A stretch of DNA of 64,000 nucleotides from an uncultured Tenacibaculum sp. (GTDB lineage: Bacteria > Bacteroidota > Bacteroidia > Flavobacteriales > Flavobacteriaceae): the NCBI RefSeq assembly GCF_947494125.1, contig NZ_CANLTU010000001.1:248001-312000 (forward strand), written 5' to 3'. Within the stretch, counting starts at the first letter, position 1; every line of letters begins with the position of its first letter. The notes beneath the pieces were generated by a model. That model was not told the origin of the DNA, did not search any database, and saw nothing but the letters and a program-made list of their open reading frames with translations. The translations under genes were made by a program, and so were the position numbers. This document shows positions 42,901 through 51,497 of the stretch, piece after piece.

Positions 42901-43971
42901 ATTCCAAAAAGCATTATCATAATCAGTTTTAACATGAACATAACTACGAATAGCAGTACCGTTGTCATCAAAACTATCTCTATTATGATTGTTTTTAAAA
43001 TAATCATACGTCATCATAGCACCCCAATGCGCATCTAAAGCAGCATTGTCTTTATTAGCACTATGCTCAGCAGTCGTCCAATTATTATCATTATCTTCAA
43101 ACTCATCGAAGTTACTAACATAAGGATAACCAATATTGGTTTGATGCTTCGCATCTCTAGTATATACCTTTCTAGTTTCGTCATTCAAAGTATACACAGC
43201 ACCATCTTTTCTGGTGTCAATAGAACGTGTACCGCTATAACGAGTTTGAGCAGAACCAGAAACAAATAAGGCATCTAAGGTTTCATTCTTATTAATCTTA
43301 GCGCTCTTTTTAAGATCACCAACATGACCAAACTTATCAACATGCTTAATAATAGCATTGTAAAATAAGGCTTTACCAGAGTGCGCATCGATATACAAAT
43401 ATCCACGACTAATTGGCTTAGCAGCAAAAATGTCAAATTTGTATGCTAATTTAGGAGCATCGCTACGTAAAACTTCTTTCGGAAGTATCACCAATTCACC
43501 AGTAGGCTTTTGGTAATTGTCCATTTCTTTGGCAGCTTTCGGATATTCCCAAAGATATTTTTCAGCACCAGTATGATCTAATGCTTTTTGAAAAGCCTGT
43601 TTATTAGATAACTTAGGTATAATGTTAACTTTACCAACATCATAAAACTGGCCATTCATAGTTCTTAATTTACCATTCTTAGCATGCGCAGCATAGGTGG
43701 CAAATTCTACTTTAATACCCTTAAAATTCTGTTGAAATTTCTCATGAGTAAAACCAAGATCATCACTTTTTTGCTTGATTTTTACCAAACCATCGTGGGA
43801 GGAGAGTTTTAATTTTTTTCGAAGAATTTCGGGGGCTTTTTGCAAAGATGCTTTTGAAGATTCAACCATCTTAATTTGCTTTAGACTTCTACTTTCTTGT
43901 GCCGTGGTAGTTAAAAAACCAGCAAGCATGAAAGATGCTAAAAACACATTTTTAATACAATTGTGTTTCAT
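39961..43971 (-). CDS. M4 (thermolysin-like) metallopeptidase with GEVED/FN3 modules and T9SS sorting domain
   Basis: The 1336-residue exoprotease has, in order, a signal peptide (1-24), an FTP/PepSY propeptide (about 40-210) and the M4 catalytic domain with HEIGH near residue 386 and the downstream zinc Glu in GAMNEGFSDIWG. Then come an FN3-like segment, a GEVED domain, three FN3 domains (each starting DT.AP), a second GEVED domain and a type A T9SS sorting domain. That last domain runs from LVYPNPAVNFIQVKL to YKTKLIKN. It is a secreted or surface protease activated by propeptide removal. It is paralogous to the next gene. Confidence 0.95.
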   Translation of the reverse strand: MKHNCIKNVFLASFMLAGFLTTTAQESRSLKQIKMVESSKASLQKAPEILRKKLKLSSHDGLVKIKQKSDDLGFTHEKFQQNFKGIKVEFATYAAHAKNGKLRTMNGQFYDVGKVNIIPKLSNKQAFQKALDHTGAEKYLWEYPKAAKEMDNYQKPTGELVILPKEVLRSDAPKLAYKFDIFAAKPISRGYLYIDAHSGKALFYNAIIKHVDKFGHVGDLKKSAKINKNETLDALFVSGSAQTRYSGTRSIDTRKDGAVYTLNDETRKVYTRDAKHQTNIGYPYVSNFDEFEDNDNNWTTAEHSANKDNAALDAHWGAMMTYDYFKNNHNRDSFDDNGTAIRSYVHVKTDYDNAFWNGSVMSYGDGSSDGTEGNGRFDALTSIDVAAHEIGHAVCTNTAALAYQRESGAMNEGFSDIWGAAVEHFAKGNGSDTAPDPSVWLIGDEIDRRVGAVALRSMSNPNERGQPDTYGGTHWKDPNCAFPSQFNDYCGVHTNSGVLNYWFYLLTVGGSGTNDIGNSFNVSGIGMTKAANISYRLEANYLSANSTFEEAREGAIIAASDLYGEDSAEVFAVINAWYAVGVGELCFLDAPSNFAASNIQDHQFNLTWGIVPSNNAYTLEVTAVVAGVYSPGESSVTSANALVSGLDPGTEYICKVTAKCTDGGSGKTSVLHVTTSGVAPLRYCISKGNNVDDEYIGRVQLGSIDNTTPKGSGYTDHTDLSTDLAIGSSNTITVTPVWRATAYEEGYGVWIDYNHDGDFSDPGENVWIKDKSNDTPVSGSFTVPSDATLGATRMRVVMKYDATPTACEKLFSYGEVEDYTVVITSASLDTDAPTIPANFMATNVTLSSATLTWDASTDNVGVVGYDVYQGTSLVETVTDTSFAVSGLTMNTSYTYSVHAKDAAGNISDAIETTFMTLNDTEAPSTPLNLVVSNIGMSTASLAWDASTDNIGVVGYDVYQGAILVETVTGTSLDVIGLTIDTSYAFSVHAKDAVGNVSAAAEITFTTLGDTEAPSVPGNLTATGITKNKATLNWNPSIDNVGVVGYDIYSGATLVSSTSSTSKQVTGLNAGTTYTYSVNAKDAAGNISGVANVTFKTVSNGPTYCSAQGNSTSIAWIDYVAVGGMSKSSGSNGGYANFTNKVGSLSKGGSSLITVSAGYASNNNRPTMFFAVWIDFNQNGSFDNNERIMTNASSQQGNRSTSFSIPHSAKSGKTRMRVAMRYNREPNSCGSFSSGEVEDYSITIGSGNFAFDFDGEADDSAISKMLVYPNPAVNFIQVKLPSTNGNMDYKIVNTIGKVVQSGRLISSNIRISNLNTGMYILEVNDGEKSYKTKLIKN

Positions 43972-44102
43972 TGTTCCGGGGGGTTTTGATTAATAAAAAA
44001 ATACATGAAAGATAAAATTTTAATAAAAAACTCTTAAAATTTTATTCTTCATGCAATAAATGTATTAAAAAAATAGTTTTTCAACAACGAAAAAAAACGA
44101 AA

Positions 44103-44132
44103 AAAACCTGAACGATGTTTCGTTCAGGTTTT
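44103..44132 (-). terminator. Intrinsic terminator of the second M4 peptidase gene
   Basis: AAAACCTGAACG pairs with CGTTCAGGTTTT across a 6-base loop, 29 bp beyond the stop codon. Confidence 0.85.
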
Positions 44133-44161
44133 CCCATAATATAAGTAAGGGTTTACCCTAC

Positions 44162-47100
44162 TTACTCCTTCATTAATTTAGTCTTTAATAATTTCTGACC
44201 ATCATTAACTTCTAAAATATACATTCCAGTATTTAGTTTAGAAATATTTATGTTAGATGAATTTAAACGACCAATTTGTACAACTTTCCCTATAGTATTT
44301 ATAATTTTATAAGACATGTTAGTAGACTCAGAAGCTAATTTTAGCTGAATACTATTAGTAGCTGGATTTGGATAAGCCATTAAGTCCGTTATATCTTGAG
44401 TCGTAATCGTTTCTCCACTCACATTTGTATCAACAATACCTAAACTAGATGCAGTAATGTTTACCGTATAATCTTCAACCTCTCCATCACCTAAGTTAGC
44501 CTCACATGCGGTAGGTGCCGAATTGTATTTCATAGAAACACGCATTCTTGTTTGTCCTAAGGTTGCACCAGCAGGAACGGTAACATCAGCAGTTCTATTT
44601 CCTGCACTTGTTGAATTACCAGAAGTCACTTGTTCACCAGCATCAGAAAAATCACCATCACCATTAAAGTCAATCCAAACAATAAAGTGTTCGTTATAAG
44701 AACTACCACTAAAACCAGCACTCACTACTAATTGGCTTGTACTACCTTGGGCAACAGTTGCTACTTTAGAAGTAAAATCTCCATAACCACCATTAGCACC
44801 AGTAGTATTGGTCATTCCACCAAAAGCTACATAATCAATCCACTCATAAGTAACTCTAGTTCCAGCAGAAGCACAATAAGAAACCTGATTCGATAACGTA
44901 GTAGCGTTTACAACATTACTAGATGAAGATTCGTTACCAGCAGCATCTTTAGCTTTTACAGAGAAAGTATAAGCAGTTGCAGCAGTTAATCCAGTTACAT
45001 TATAAGTAGTAGCAGTAGTAGTCGATCCAATTTTTGTAGCACCCCTATACACATCATAACCAGTTACCCCTACATTATCAGTAGAAGCAGTCCAATTTAA
45101 TGTTAACGTAGTTTGCGCTATACTAGCCGCAGCCAAACTACTTGGTGCACTTGGTGCAGTAGTATCAGCTTGAGCAGCTCCAATAACTACAGTATAATCT
45201 TCAACTTCACCGTATTGTATAGAAGTTTCACAAGCAGTAGGCGTAGCATTATATTTCATAACCACACGCATTCTTGTAGCACCATTTGTTGCCGAAGCAG
45301 GTACCGTAAAGCTTCCACTTACAGGCGTTGTTTTAGATTTAGCTTTCGTCCAAACCGTTTCACCAGCATCAGAAAAATCGCCATCTTTATTATAATCAAT
45401 CCAAACACCATATCCTTCATCATAAATAGTACCAGTCCATTTAGGAGTAATAGTTATAGTATTCGATTCACCTTTTGTTAAATTTGTTGAAATAGAGGTA
45501 TGATCAGAATATCCATTACCACCAGTAGACGTATTGTTAATAGTACCTAATTCTACTTTTTGAATATACTCATCACTAACGTTCGCTCCTTTAGAAGTAC
45601 AATACGTAAGAGGTGCCGTTCCTGTAGTGGTTACAGATACATTAGCAGCAGTACCACTACCTCCAGCAGAACAATTTGCAGTTACAGTACAAGCATACGC
45701 TGTTCCAGCATTTAAACCAGTAATAACTTGCGTAGTAGTAGTTACAGTAGTAGAGTTTCCATTAGCAGTTACAGTATACGATGCAGCGCCAGAAACAGCA
45801 GTCCATGTTAACGTAAATCCGTTATCATTAATACTTCCTCCAGAAAAATTAGTTGGTGCAGCCAAAGCACAAGCTTGTACATAAGCATCACCAACACCTA
45901 CTGCATGCCATGCATTGGTAACAGATATTACTTCAGCACTATTTGCTCCATATAAATCTGTAGCAGCAGTAATTGCACCAGTTCTAGCGTCAGCAAATTT
46001 AGAATTAGCAGACAAATAATTTGCTTCTAAACGATACGATATTTTAGCAGCTTTAGCCATACCAATACCAGCAACATTAAAAGCATTGTTAATATCGTTA
46101 GTACCAGATCCACCTACAGTTAGTAAATAAAACCAGTAATTTAAAACACCAGAGTTAGTATGTACTCCACAATAATCGTTTGCTCTAGTTGGTGTTCCAC
46201 AATTTGGTTCTTTCCAGTGCGTACCTCCATACGTATCTGGTTGACTTCTTTCATTTGGATTACTCATAGAACGTAAAGCTACAGCTCCAGTTCTTCTATC
46301 AATCTCATCTCCAATTAACCATACGGCAGCACTTGGAGCCGTATCGCTTCCATTACCTTTAGCAAAATGCTCAACAGCAGCACCCCAAATATCAGAAAAA
46401 CCTTCGTTTAAAGCTCCAGATTCTCTCTGGTAAGCTAAATTTGCTGTATTAGAACAAACAGCATGACCAATCTCATGAGCCGCAACATCAATACTTGTTA
46501 ATGCATCAAAGCTTCCATTACCTTCTTGTCCATTAGAAGAACCATCACCATAAGTCATCACAGAACCATTCCAAAAGGCATTATCATAACCAGCACCTCC
46601 AGCAATATTATCGTAATGTACATAACTATTTATAGCAGCACCAGAACCATTATAACTATTTCTACTATGTTTAGCTTGAAAATAATCATACGTCATCATA
46701 GCACCCCAATGTGCATCTAAAGCAGCATTATCTTTAGCAGCATTATCAAATTCAGCAGCGGTCCAATTATTATCGGCATCCGTAAAATTTGTTGATGGGT
46801 AACTTGGTTGACCACCACTATTATAAGTGTTCACTCCATTTCCTCTCGTATTGTCTCTTAACGCATAATTACCGCTAATTACTCGAGTAGTTATAGAGCG
46901 TGTTCCACTATATCGAGTTGCAGCATTACCAGTTGCTAGCGTTTCAATAAATTTAGCTCCCGCATTACTTACTGCACCTAAATTCTTTGAAGAATGCTCG
47001 TGTTCATCTAAATGCTTAATTGTTGCATTGAAAAACAGAACTTCGCCAGTATGCGCATCTACATACAAATCTCCTCTACTTAAAGGTTGAGTAGCATAAA

Positions 47101-47644
47101 TATCAAACTTGTACACTAATCGTGCAGCTAGTGTTCCAATTACTTCTCTAGGCAGAATTAACAATTCACCTTCAGGTTTTTTATAATTCCCTAAAGCTTT
47201 TGCTTCTTTTGGTTGCTCCCAAAGATACTTCTCAGCTCCTGTATAAGCTATCGCTTTATTAAAAGCAGTTTGCTTAGATAATTTTGGGGTAACATTTACT
47301 TTACCTACATCATAAAATTCACCGTTCATGCTTTGTAAAGTACTATTCTTTGCATGCGCAGTATAAGTACCAAATTCAACTTTTATTCCTTTAAATTTTT
47401 GCTGAAATTTTTCGTGGGTAAATCCTAAGTCATCTACTTCAGATTTAATTTTTTGTAAGTTGTCGTTCGGGGAAAGTTCTAGTTTTTTTCTGATTAAATC
47501 TGGTGCTTGTTGCAAAGAGATTTTTGAAGATTTTTCAAATTTAATCTGTTTTAATCCTCTATTTTCTTGGGCGCTAACGGAAGTAATTCCGGCCAATAGT
47601 AAAGAAGATAAAAACACATTTTTTAAATAATTGTGCTTCATCAT
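44162..47644 (-). CDS. M4 (thermolysin-like) metallopeptidase with T9SS sorting domain, paralog
   Basis: This 1160-residue protease has the same plan as its downstream paralog: signal peptide (1-25), FTP propeptide, and M4 domain with DVAAHEIGHAVCSNTA near residue 390 and ALNEGFSDIWG. An FN3-like segment, GEVED, one FN3 domain, GEVED and a T9SS type A sorting domain (LMAYPNPATNSIQLKL to LKTKLMKE) follow. It has one FN3 module where the paralog has three. It is likely a secreted protein-degrading enzyme. Confidence 0.95.
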   Translation of the reverse strand: MMKHNYLKNVFLSSLLLAGITSVSAQENRGLKQIKFEKSSKISLQQAPDLIRKKLELSPNDNLQKIKSEVDDLGFTHEKFQQKFKGIKVEFGTYTAHAKNSTLQSMNGEFYDVGKVNVTPKLSKQTAFNKAIAYTGAEKYLWEQPKEAKALGNYKKPEGELLILPREVIGTLAARLVYKFDIYATQPLSRGDLYVDAHTGEVLFFNATIKHLDEHEHSSKNLGAVSNAGAKFIETLATGNAATRYSGTRSITTRVISGNYALRDNTRGNGVNTYNSGGQPSYPSTNFTDADNNWTAAEFDNAAKDNAALDAHWGAMMTYDYFQAKHSRNSYNGSGAAINSYVHYDNIAGGAGYDNAFWNGSVMTYGDGSSNGQEGNGSFDALTSIDVAAHEIGHAVCSNTANLAYQRESGALNEGFSDIWGAAVEHFAKGNGSDTAPSAAVWLIGDEIDRRTGAVALRSMSNPNERSQPDTYGGTHWKEPNCGTPTRANDYCGVHTNSGVLNYWFYLLTVGGSGTNDINNAFNVAGIGMAKAAKISYRLEANYLSANSKFADARTGAITAATDLYGANSAEVISVTNAWHAVGVGDAYVQACALAAPTNFSGGSINDNGFTLTWTAVSGAASYTVTANGNSTTVTTTTQVITGLNAGTAYACTVTANCSAGGSGTAANVSVTTTGTAPLTYCTSKGANVSDEYIQKVELGTINNTSTGGNGYSDHTSISTNLTKGESNTITITPKWTGTIYDEGYGVWIDYNKDGDFSDAGETVWTKAKSKTTPVSGSFTVPASATNGATRMRVVMKYNATPTACETSIQYGEVEDYTVVIGAAQADTTAPSAPSSLAAASIAQTTLTLNWTASTDNVGVTGYDVYRGATKIGSTTTATTYNVTGLTAATAYTFSVKAKDAAGNESSSSNVVNATTLSNQVSYCASAGTRVTYEWIDYVAFGGMTNTTGANGGYGDFTSKVATVAQGSTSQLVVSAGFSGSSYNEHFIVWIDFNGDGDFSDAGEQVTSGNSTSAGNRTADVTVPAGATLGQTRMRVSMKYNSAPTACEANLGDGEVEDYTVNITASSLGIVDTNVSGETITTQDITDLMAYPNPATNSIQLKLASESTNMSYKIINTIGKVVQIGRLNSSNINISKLNTGMYILEVNDGQKLLKTKLMKE

Positions 47645-47788
47645 TGAAGGGTTTAAGTTAGTTAATTAATTGTATAATGATTTTTATATTAGATAAATCT
47701 TAATATTTTATCATTTACATTATAAATATAATAAAAAAACAAACAAAAACTACTTAAATATTTGATTTTCAGTAAAATACAATAAAAA

Positions 47789-47827
47789 AATCCGTTAAAC
47801 CCAGTAATTGATTGGGTTTAACGGATT
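47789..47827 (-). terminator. Intrinsic terminator of the subtilase gene
   Basis: AATCCGTTAAACCCA pairs with TGGGTTTAACGGATT, a 15-bp stem, 26 bp beyond the stop codon. Confidence 0.88.
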
Positions 47828-47852
47828 AAAAAAATAATTGAGTTTTAAACTC

Positions 47853-50800
47853 TTATTTCTTCATTATTTTAGTTTTTAATAGTTTTTGACCATCATTAAC
47901 TTCTAATATGTATATACCTGAATTTAAACTAGATATATTCAAGTTAGATGAATCTAAACGACCAGCTTGTACAACTTTTCCAATTGTGTTAACAATCTTA
48001 TAGCTAACTGCATTAGATTTAGATGCAAACTTAACTTGCATATAGTTAACAGCTGGGTTAGGATAAGCCATTAAATCTGATATATCATTCGATGTAATAG
48101 TTTCACCTTGAACATCACCAGAATAAACTACATTTAAACTAGATGATGATGCAGTAATATTTACCGTATAATCTTCAACCTCTCCATCACCTAAGTTTGC
48201 CTCACATGATGTTGGTGCCGAATTATACTTCATAGATACACGCATTCTAGTTTGTCCTAATTTTGCACTTGCAGGTACAGTAATATTCGCCGTTCTGTTT
48301 CCTGAACTTGTTGAATTTCCTGAAGTTACTTGCTCTCCACTATCAGTAAAGTCTCCATCACCGTTATAATCAATCCAAATTACAAAGTATTCATTATAAG
48401 CTGTACCACTAAATCCTGCACTTACTACTAATTGGCTTGTACTTCCTTGTGCTACGTTTGCTACTTTAGATGTGAAATCTCCATATCCTCCATTAGCTCC
48501 AGTACTGTTAGTCATACCTCCAAACGCTACATAATCAATCCACTCGTAAGTAACTCGTGTTCCTTTAGATGCACAATACGATACTACATTAGATAATGTT
48601 GTTGCATTTACTACATTACTAGATGAAGATTCGTTACCAGCAGCATCTTTTGCTTTTACAGTAAATGTATATGCTGTTGCTGCAGTTAAACCTGTTACAT
48701 TATAAGTAGTTGCAGATGTAGTTGATCCTAATTTAGTAGCTCCTCTATATACATCGTATCCTGTTACGCCTACATTATCAGTAGATGCAGTCCAGTTTAA
48801 TGTTAAGGTAGTTTGTGCTATATTAGCAGCAGCTAAACTACTTGGTGCACTTGGTGCTGTTGTATCTGCAACTGCTCCTTGTACATTAACAGTATAATCT
48901 TCAACTTCTCCATCAAAATTAGTTTGACAAGATGTTGGGTTTGCATTATATCTAGCAGAAACTCTCATTCTTGTGTTTCCTACTTTTGCACCAGCAGGAA
49001 CTGCTACTACTTTAGTAGTTAAAGCACCATTAGATACATTACTAATATTTCCTAAGTCAAAAGTTTCTCCACTATCAGCGAAATCACCATCTTGATTCCA
49101 GTCAATCCATGCAATAGCATCAACTCTATAGTTACCATCTGTATTTACATTTACAATAAGATTTACATTAGAAGATTGAGATACCGTAGTACTCATACTA
49201 GTAAAGTCTTCATAACCTTTGTCTTTTGCTGTACCATCAGCATTATCAATAGATCCAAAACGAACTCTTGTTACACCAGTAGCATACGAAGTATTACCAC
49301 TAGATGCACAATAATTAATTTGTACAGCTGGTGTAGTAAAGTTTACAGAAGCACTATAGTTAGAGTTCCCTGAAGAACACTTAGAACGAACTTGAACTTC
49401 ATATTGAGTTGAAGCAGATAATCCACTTAACGCTTGTGTAGTTCCAGAAACTGCATTTGTAGTCCAAGAAGAAGAAGATGTAGCTTTATATCTAACATCG
49501 TATGTTGCTCCTGCTACTGCCGTCCAGTTTACTGTTGCTCCTGTAGCAGTTACGCCACTAGTTGAAACTCCTGTTGGTACTGTTGCATTACATACAACTG
49601 GCGTACCAGTAAGTCCTGTTACAATTAAAGAATAGTTTTGACTACCTCCAATTAAAGTACCTTTATGAGTTACTGTAATAGTATATGTTCCAGATGCTCC
49701 AGAAACATCAACTCTTTCAAAAGGATCTACATTGTTATCTCTTTTTGTATTCGTAGTTGCTCCAGTTAACTCATATGGTAAATGAGTAGTTCCACCTTTA
49801 GTAACTCTTAAATCTAAATCGTTTACTAAAACTGGTGTTGTAGAATTTACTGTTGTATTAGCAGTACCAGGTCTATCAGTCCAAGAAATTGAAGCTAATA
49901 ATGGACTTGTTCCATCAGAATCAACAGTAATTGTATATGTTTGACCAGAAGTTAACGTTAATTCTTCAATTTTAGATTGATTTCCTTTGTTAGTAATTGC
50001 TTCTGCTGCTCTTTTAGTATGTAATAATCCCCATCCAAAAACTGCATCAGGTCCAGAAGCTCCAGCGTCATCTGCTGTATGCAATGCTAAACCTTTTAAA
50101 GTAGCAGCTTTCATAAAGTTACCACTATTTAAGTTTTTATGGTGTTGTTGTAATAATAATAATGATCCTGTTACATTTGGCGAAGCCATTGAAGTACCCG
50201 TTATAGAATTATAAGCAGTATCACTGTTTTGGTAAGTAGAGTACACTCCTGTACCATTACCTGTAATGTCTGGTTTAATTCTAAAATCATCAGTTGGTCC
50301 TTCACTACTTGAACTGTTTATTGAAACAGAAACTAAGTTACCACTAGCATCAATATTAGCATCTTGTGCATTGGCAACAACTAAGTTGTTTTTAGATGTT
50401 GAGTGCCCTGTTAATTTATCGAAACCTGAACCTCCTGTTGGATTTGTATTTGCAGTATTATCACTACCATCGTTACCTGCAGCCACAACCATTAAATAGT
50501 TTGGTGCATTAAACATAATCTCATCCCAAGCACGTGATTCTGCAATATAACCACCAAAATAATGTTGTGGTAATTGTACTTGACCAAACTGATTTCTAGT
50601 AGCATAACCATATGAGTGATTAGAAATAATCATACCGTTAGAAGCTTGAGTAGTTGCTTCTGATTTATCATTATCCCAGTATGCTCCTTTTACCTTAGAA
50701 TGTGGTGCCATACCTTTAGCATTCGCAACAACACCAGAAGCCATAATAGTTCCTGTTACGTGAGCTGCGTGAAAGTTTAATGTTGAGTGACCATCAACAA

Positions 50801-51257
50801 CAGAATATCTATTGTTACCTCCAGCTCCATCATATTCTTGGTGCGTAGCTCTTGCAATACCACCATCCCAAACATAGGCAGTCATTCCTTGACCCATTAA
50901 ATTTAATCCTAATGATCCGCCAGAATTTAAATGATTTGTTCTAGTTGATTTTGCTGCTGCTACATTAAATGTTGTATAATAAATTGGTTTTCCATTTACT
51001 ACTCTTTGTAACGACATAAATCTACCATCTTCTGTTTCGATAGTAGTTTTCCAACCTTTTTGTTTTGCTAACCTTAAAGCTTCTTTTCTCTCAGAATCTT
51101 CTTTGGTTTTTAAAGTTTTTTGAATTCTTTGAAGTTTACCTAAGTCATATTGACTTTTGATTTTTTCAACCTCACTTTTGCTCTGTGCTTGTGCTTGGAA
51201 ACTTAATCCCAAAATAGCACTCGCTAAAACTATACTCTTAAAGTACTTTTGTTTCAT
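47853..51257 (-). CDS. S8 subtilisin-family peptidase with GEVED/FN3 modules and T9SS sorting domain
   Basis: The 1134-residue secreted serine protease has a signal peptide (1-24) and a catalytic domain with Asp in TAYVWDGGIAR, His in FHAAHVTGTIMASG and Ser in ITGTSMASPNVTG. A proprotein-convertase-like beta domain follows (about 430-550), then FN3, GEVED, FN3, GEVED and a T9SS type A sorting domain (LMAYPNPAVNYMQVKF to LKTKIMKK). The FN3-GEVED junction is near-identical in DNA to that of the next upstream gene. Confidence 0.95.
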   Translation of the reverse strand: MKQKYFKSIVLASAILGLSFQAQAQSKSEVEKIKSQYDLGKLQRIQKTLKTKEDSERKEALRLAKQKGWKTTIETEDGRFMSLQRVVNGKPIYYTTFNVAAAKSTRTNHLNSGGSLGLNLMGQGMTAYVWDGGIARATHQEYDGAGGNNRYSVVDGHSTLNFHAAHVTGTIMASGVVANAKGMAPHSKVKGAYWDNDKSEATTQASNGMIISNHSYGYATRNQFGQVQLPQHYFGGYIAESRAWDEIMFNAPNYLMVVAAGNDGSDNTANTNPTGGSGFDKLTGHSTSKNNLVVANAQDANIDASGNLVSVSINSSSSEGPTDDFRIKPDITGNGTGVYSTYQNSDTAYNSITGTSMASPNVTGSLLLLQQHHKNLNSGNFMKAATLKGLALHTADDAGASGPDAVFGWGLLHTKRAAEAITNKGNQSKIEELTLTSGQTYTITVDSDGTSPLLASISWTDRPGTANTTVNSTTPVLVNDLDLRVTKGGTTHLPYELTGATTNTKRDNNVDPFERVDVSGASGTYTITVTHKGTLIGGSQNYSLIVTGLTGTPVVCNATVPTGVSTSGVTATGATVNWTAVAGATYDVRYKATSSSSWTTNAVSGTTQALSGLSASTQYEVQVRSKCSSGNSNYSASVNFTTPAVQINYCASSGNTSYATGVTRVRFGSIDNADGTAKDKGYEDFTSMSTTVSQSSNVNLIVNVNTDGNYRVDAIAWIDWNQDGDFADSGETFDLGNISNVSNGALTTKVVAVPAGAKVGNTRMRVSARYNANPTSCQTNFDGEVEDYTVNVQGAVADTTAPSAPSSLAAANIAQTTLTLNWTASTDNVGVTGYDVYRGATKLGSTTSATTYNVTGLTAATAYTFTVKAKDAAGNESSSSNVVNATTLSNVVSYCASKGTRVTYEWIDYVAFGGMTNSTGANGGYGDFTSKVANVAQGSTSQLVVSAGFSGTAYNEYFVIWIDYNGDGDFTDSGEQVTSGNSTSSGNRTANITVPASAKLGQTRMRVSMKYNSAPTSCEANLGDGEVEDYTVNITASSSSLNVVYSGDVQGETITSNDISDLMAYPNPAVNYMQVKFASKSNAVSYKIVNTIGKVVQAGRLDSSNLNISSLNSGIYILEVNDGQKLLKTKIMKK

Positions 51258-51407
51258 TTGAAGGGTTATTTTGATTAGTTATTGTTTAGTGAAATAAATA
51301 TTAAATTATCACAATATTTTATCATTTCGTCGACAAATATACTAAAAAAATGAATTATTCCTAATCCAAGTTAAAATACACAAAATAAAATTCAAAAAAA
51401 CACAATA

Positions 51408-51452
51408 AAAAAACCCCATAAACCTAGTGTTTATATAGGTTTATGGAGTTTT
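51408..51452 (-). terminator. Hairpin downstream of the beta-propeller gene, distal
   Basis: AAACCCCATAAACCTA pairs with TAGGTTTATGGAGTTT, the second of two hairpins downstream of the minus-strand propeller gene. Confidence 0.75.
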
Positions 51453-51458
51453 GTAAAA

Positions 51459-51487
51459 AAAGGACTTATATTTTCATATAAGTCCCT
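51459..51487 (-). terminator. Intrinsic terminator of the beta-propeller gene, proximal
   Basis: GGACTTATA and TATAAGTCC form a 9-bp stem 11 bp beyond the stop codon, with T's on the transcript strand. Confidence 0.7.
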
Positions 51488-51497
51488 GAAGTTCAAA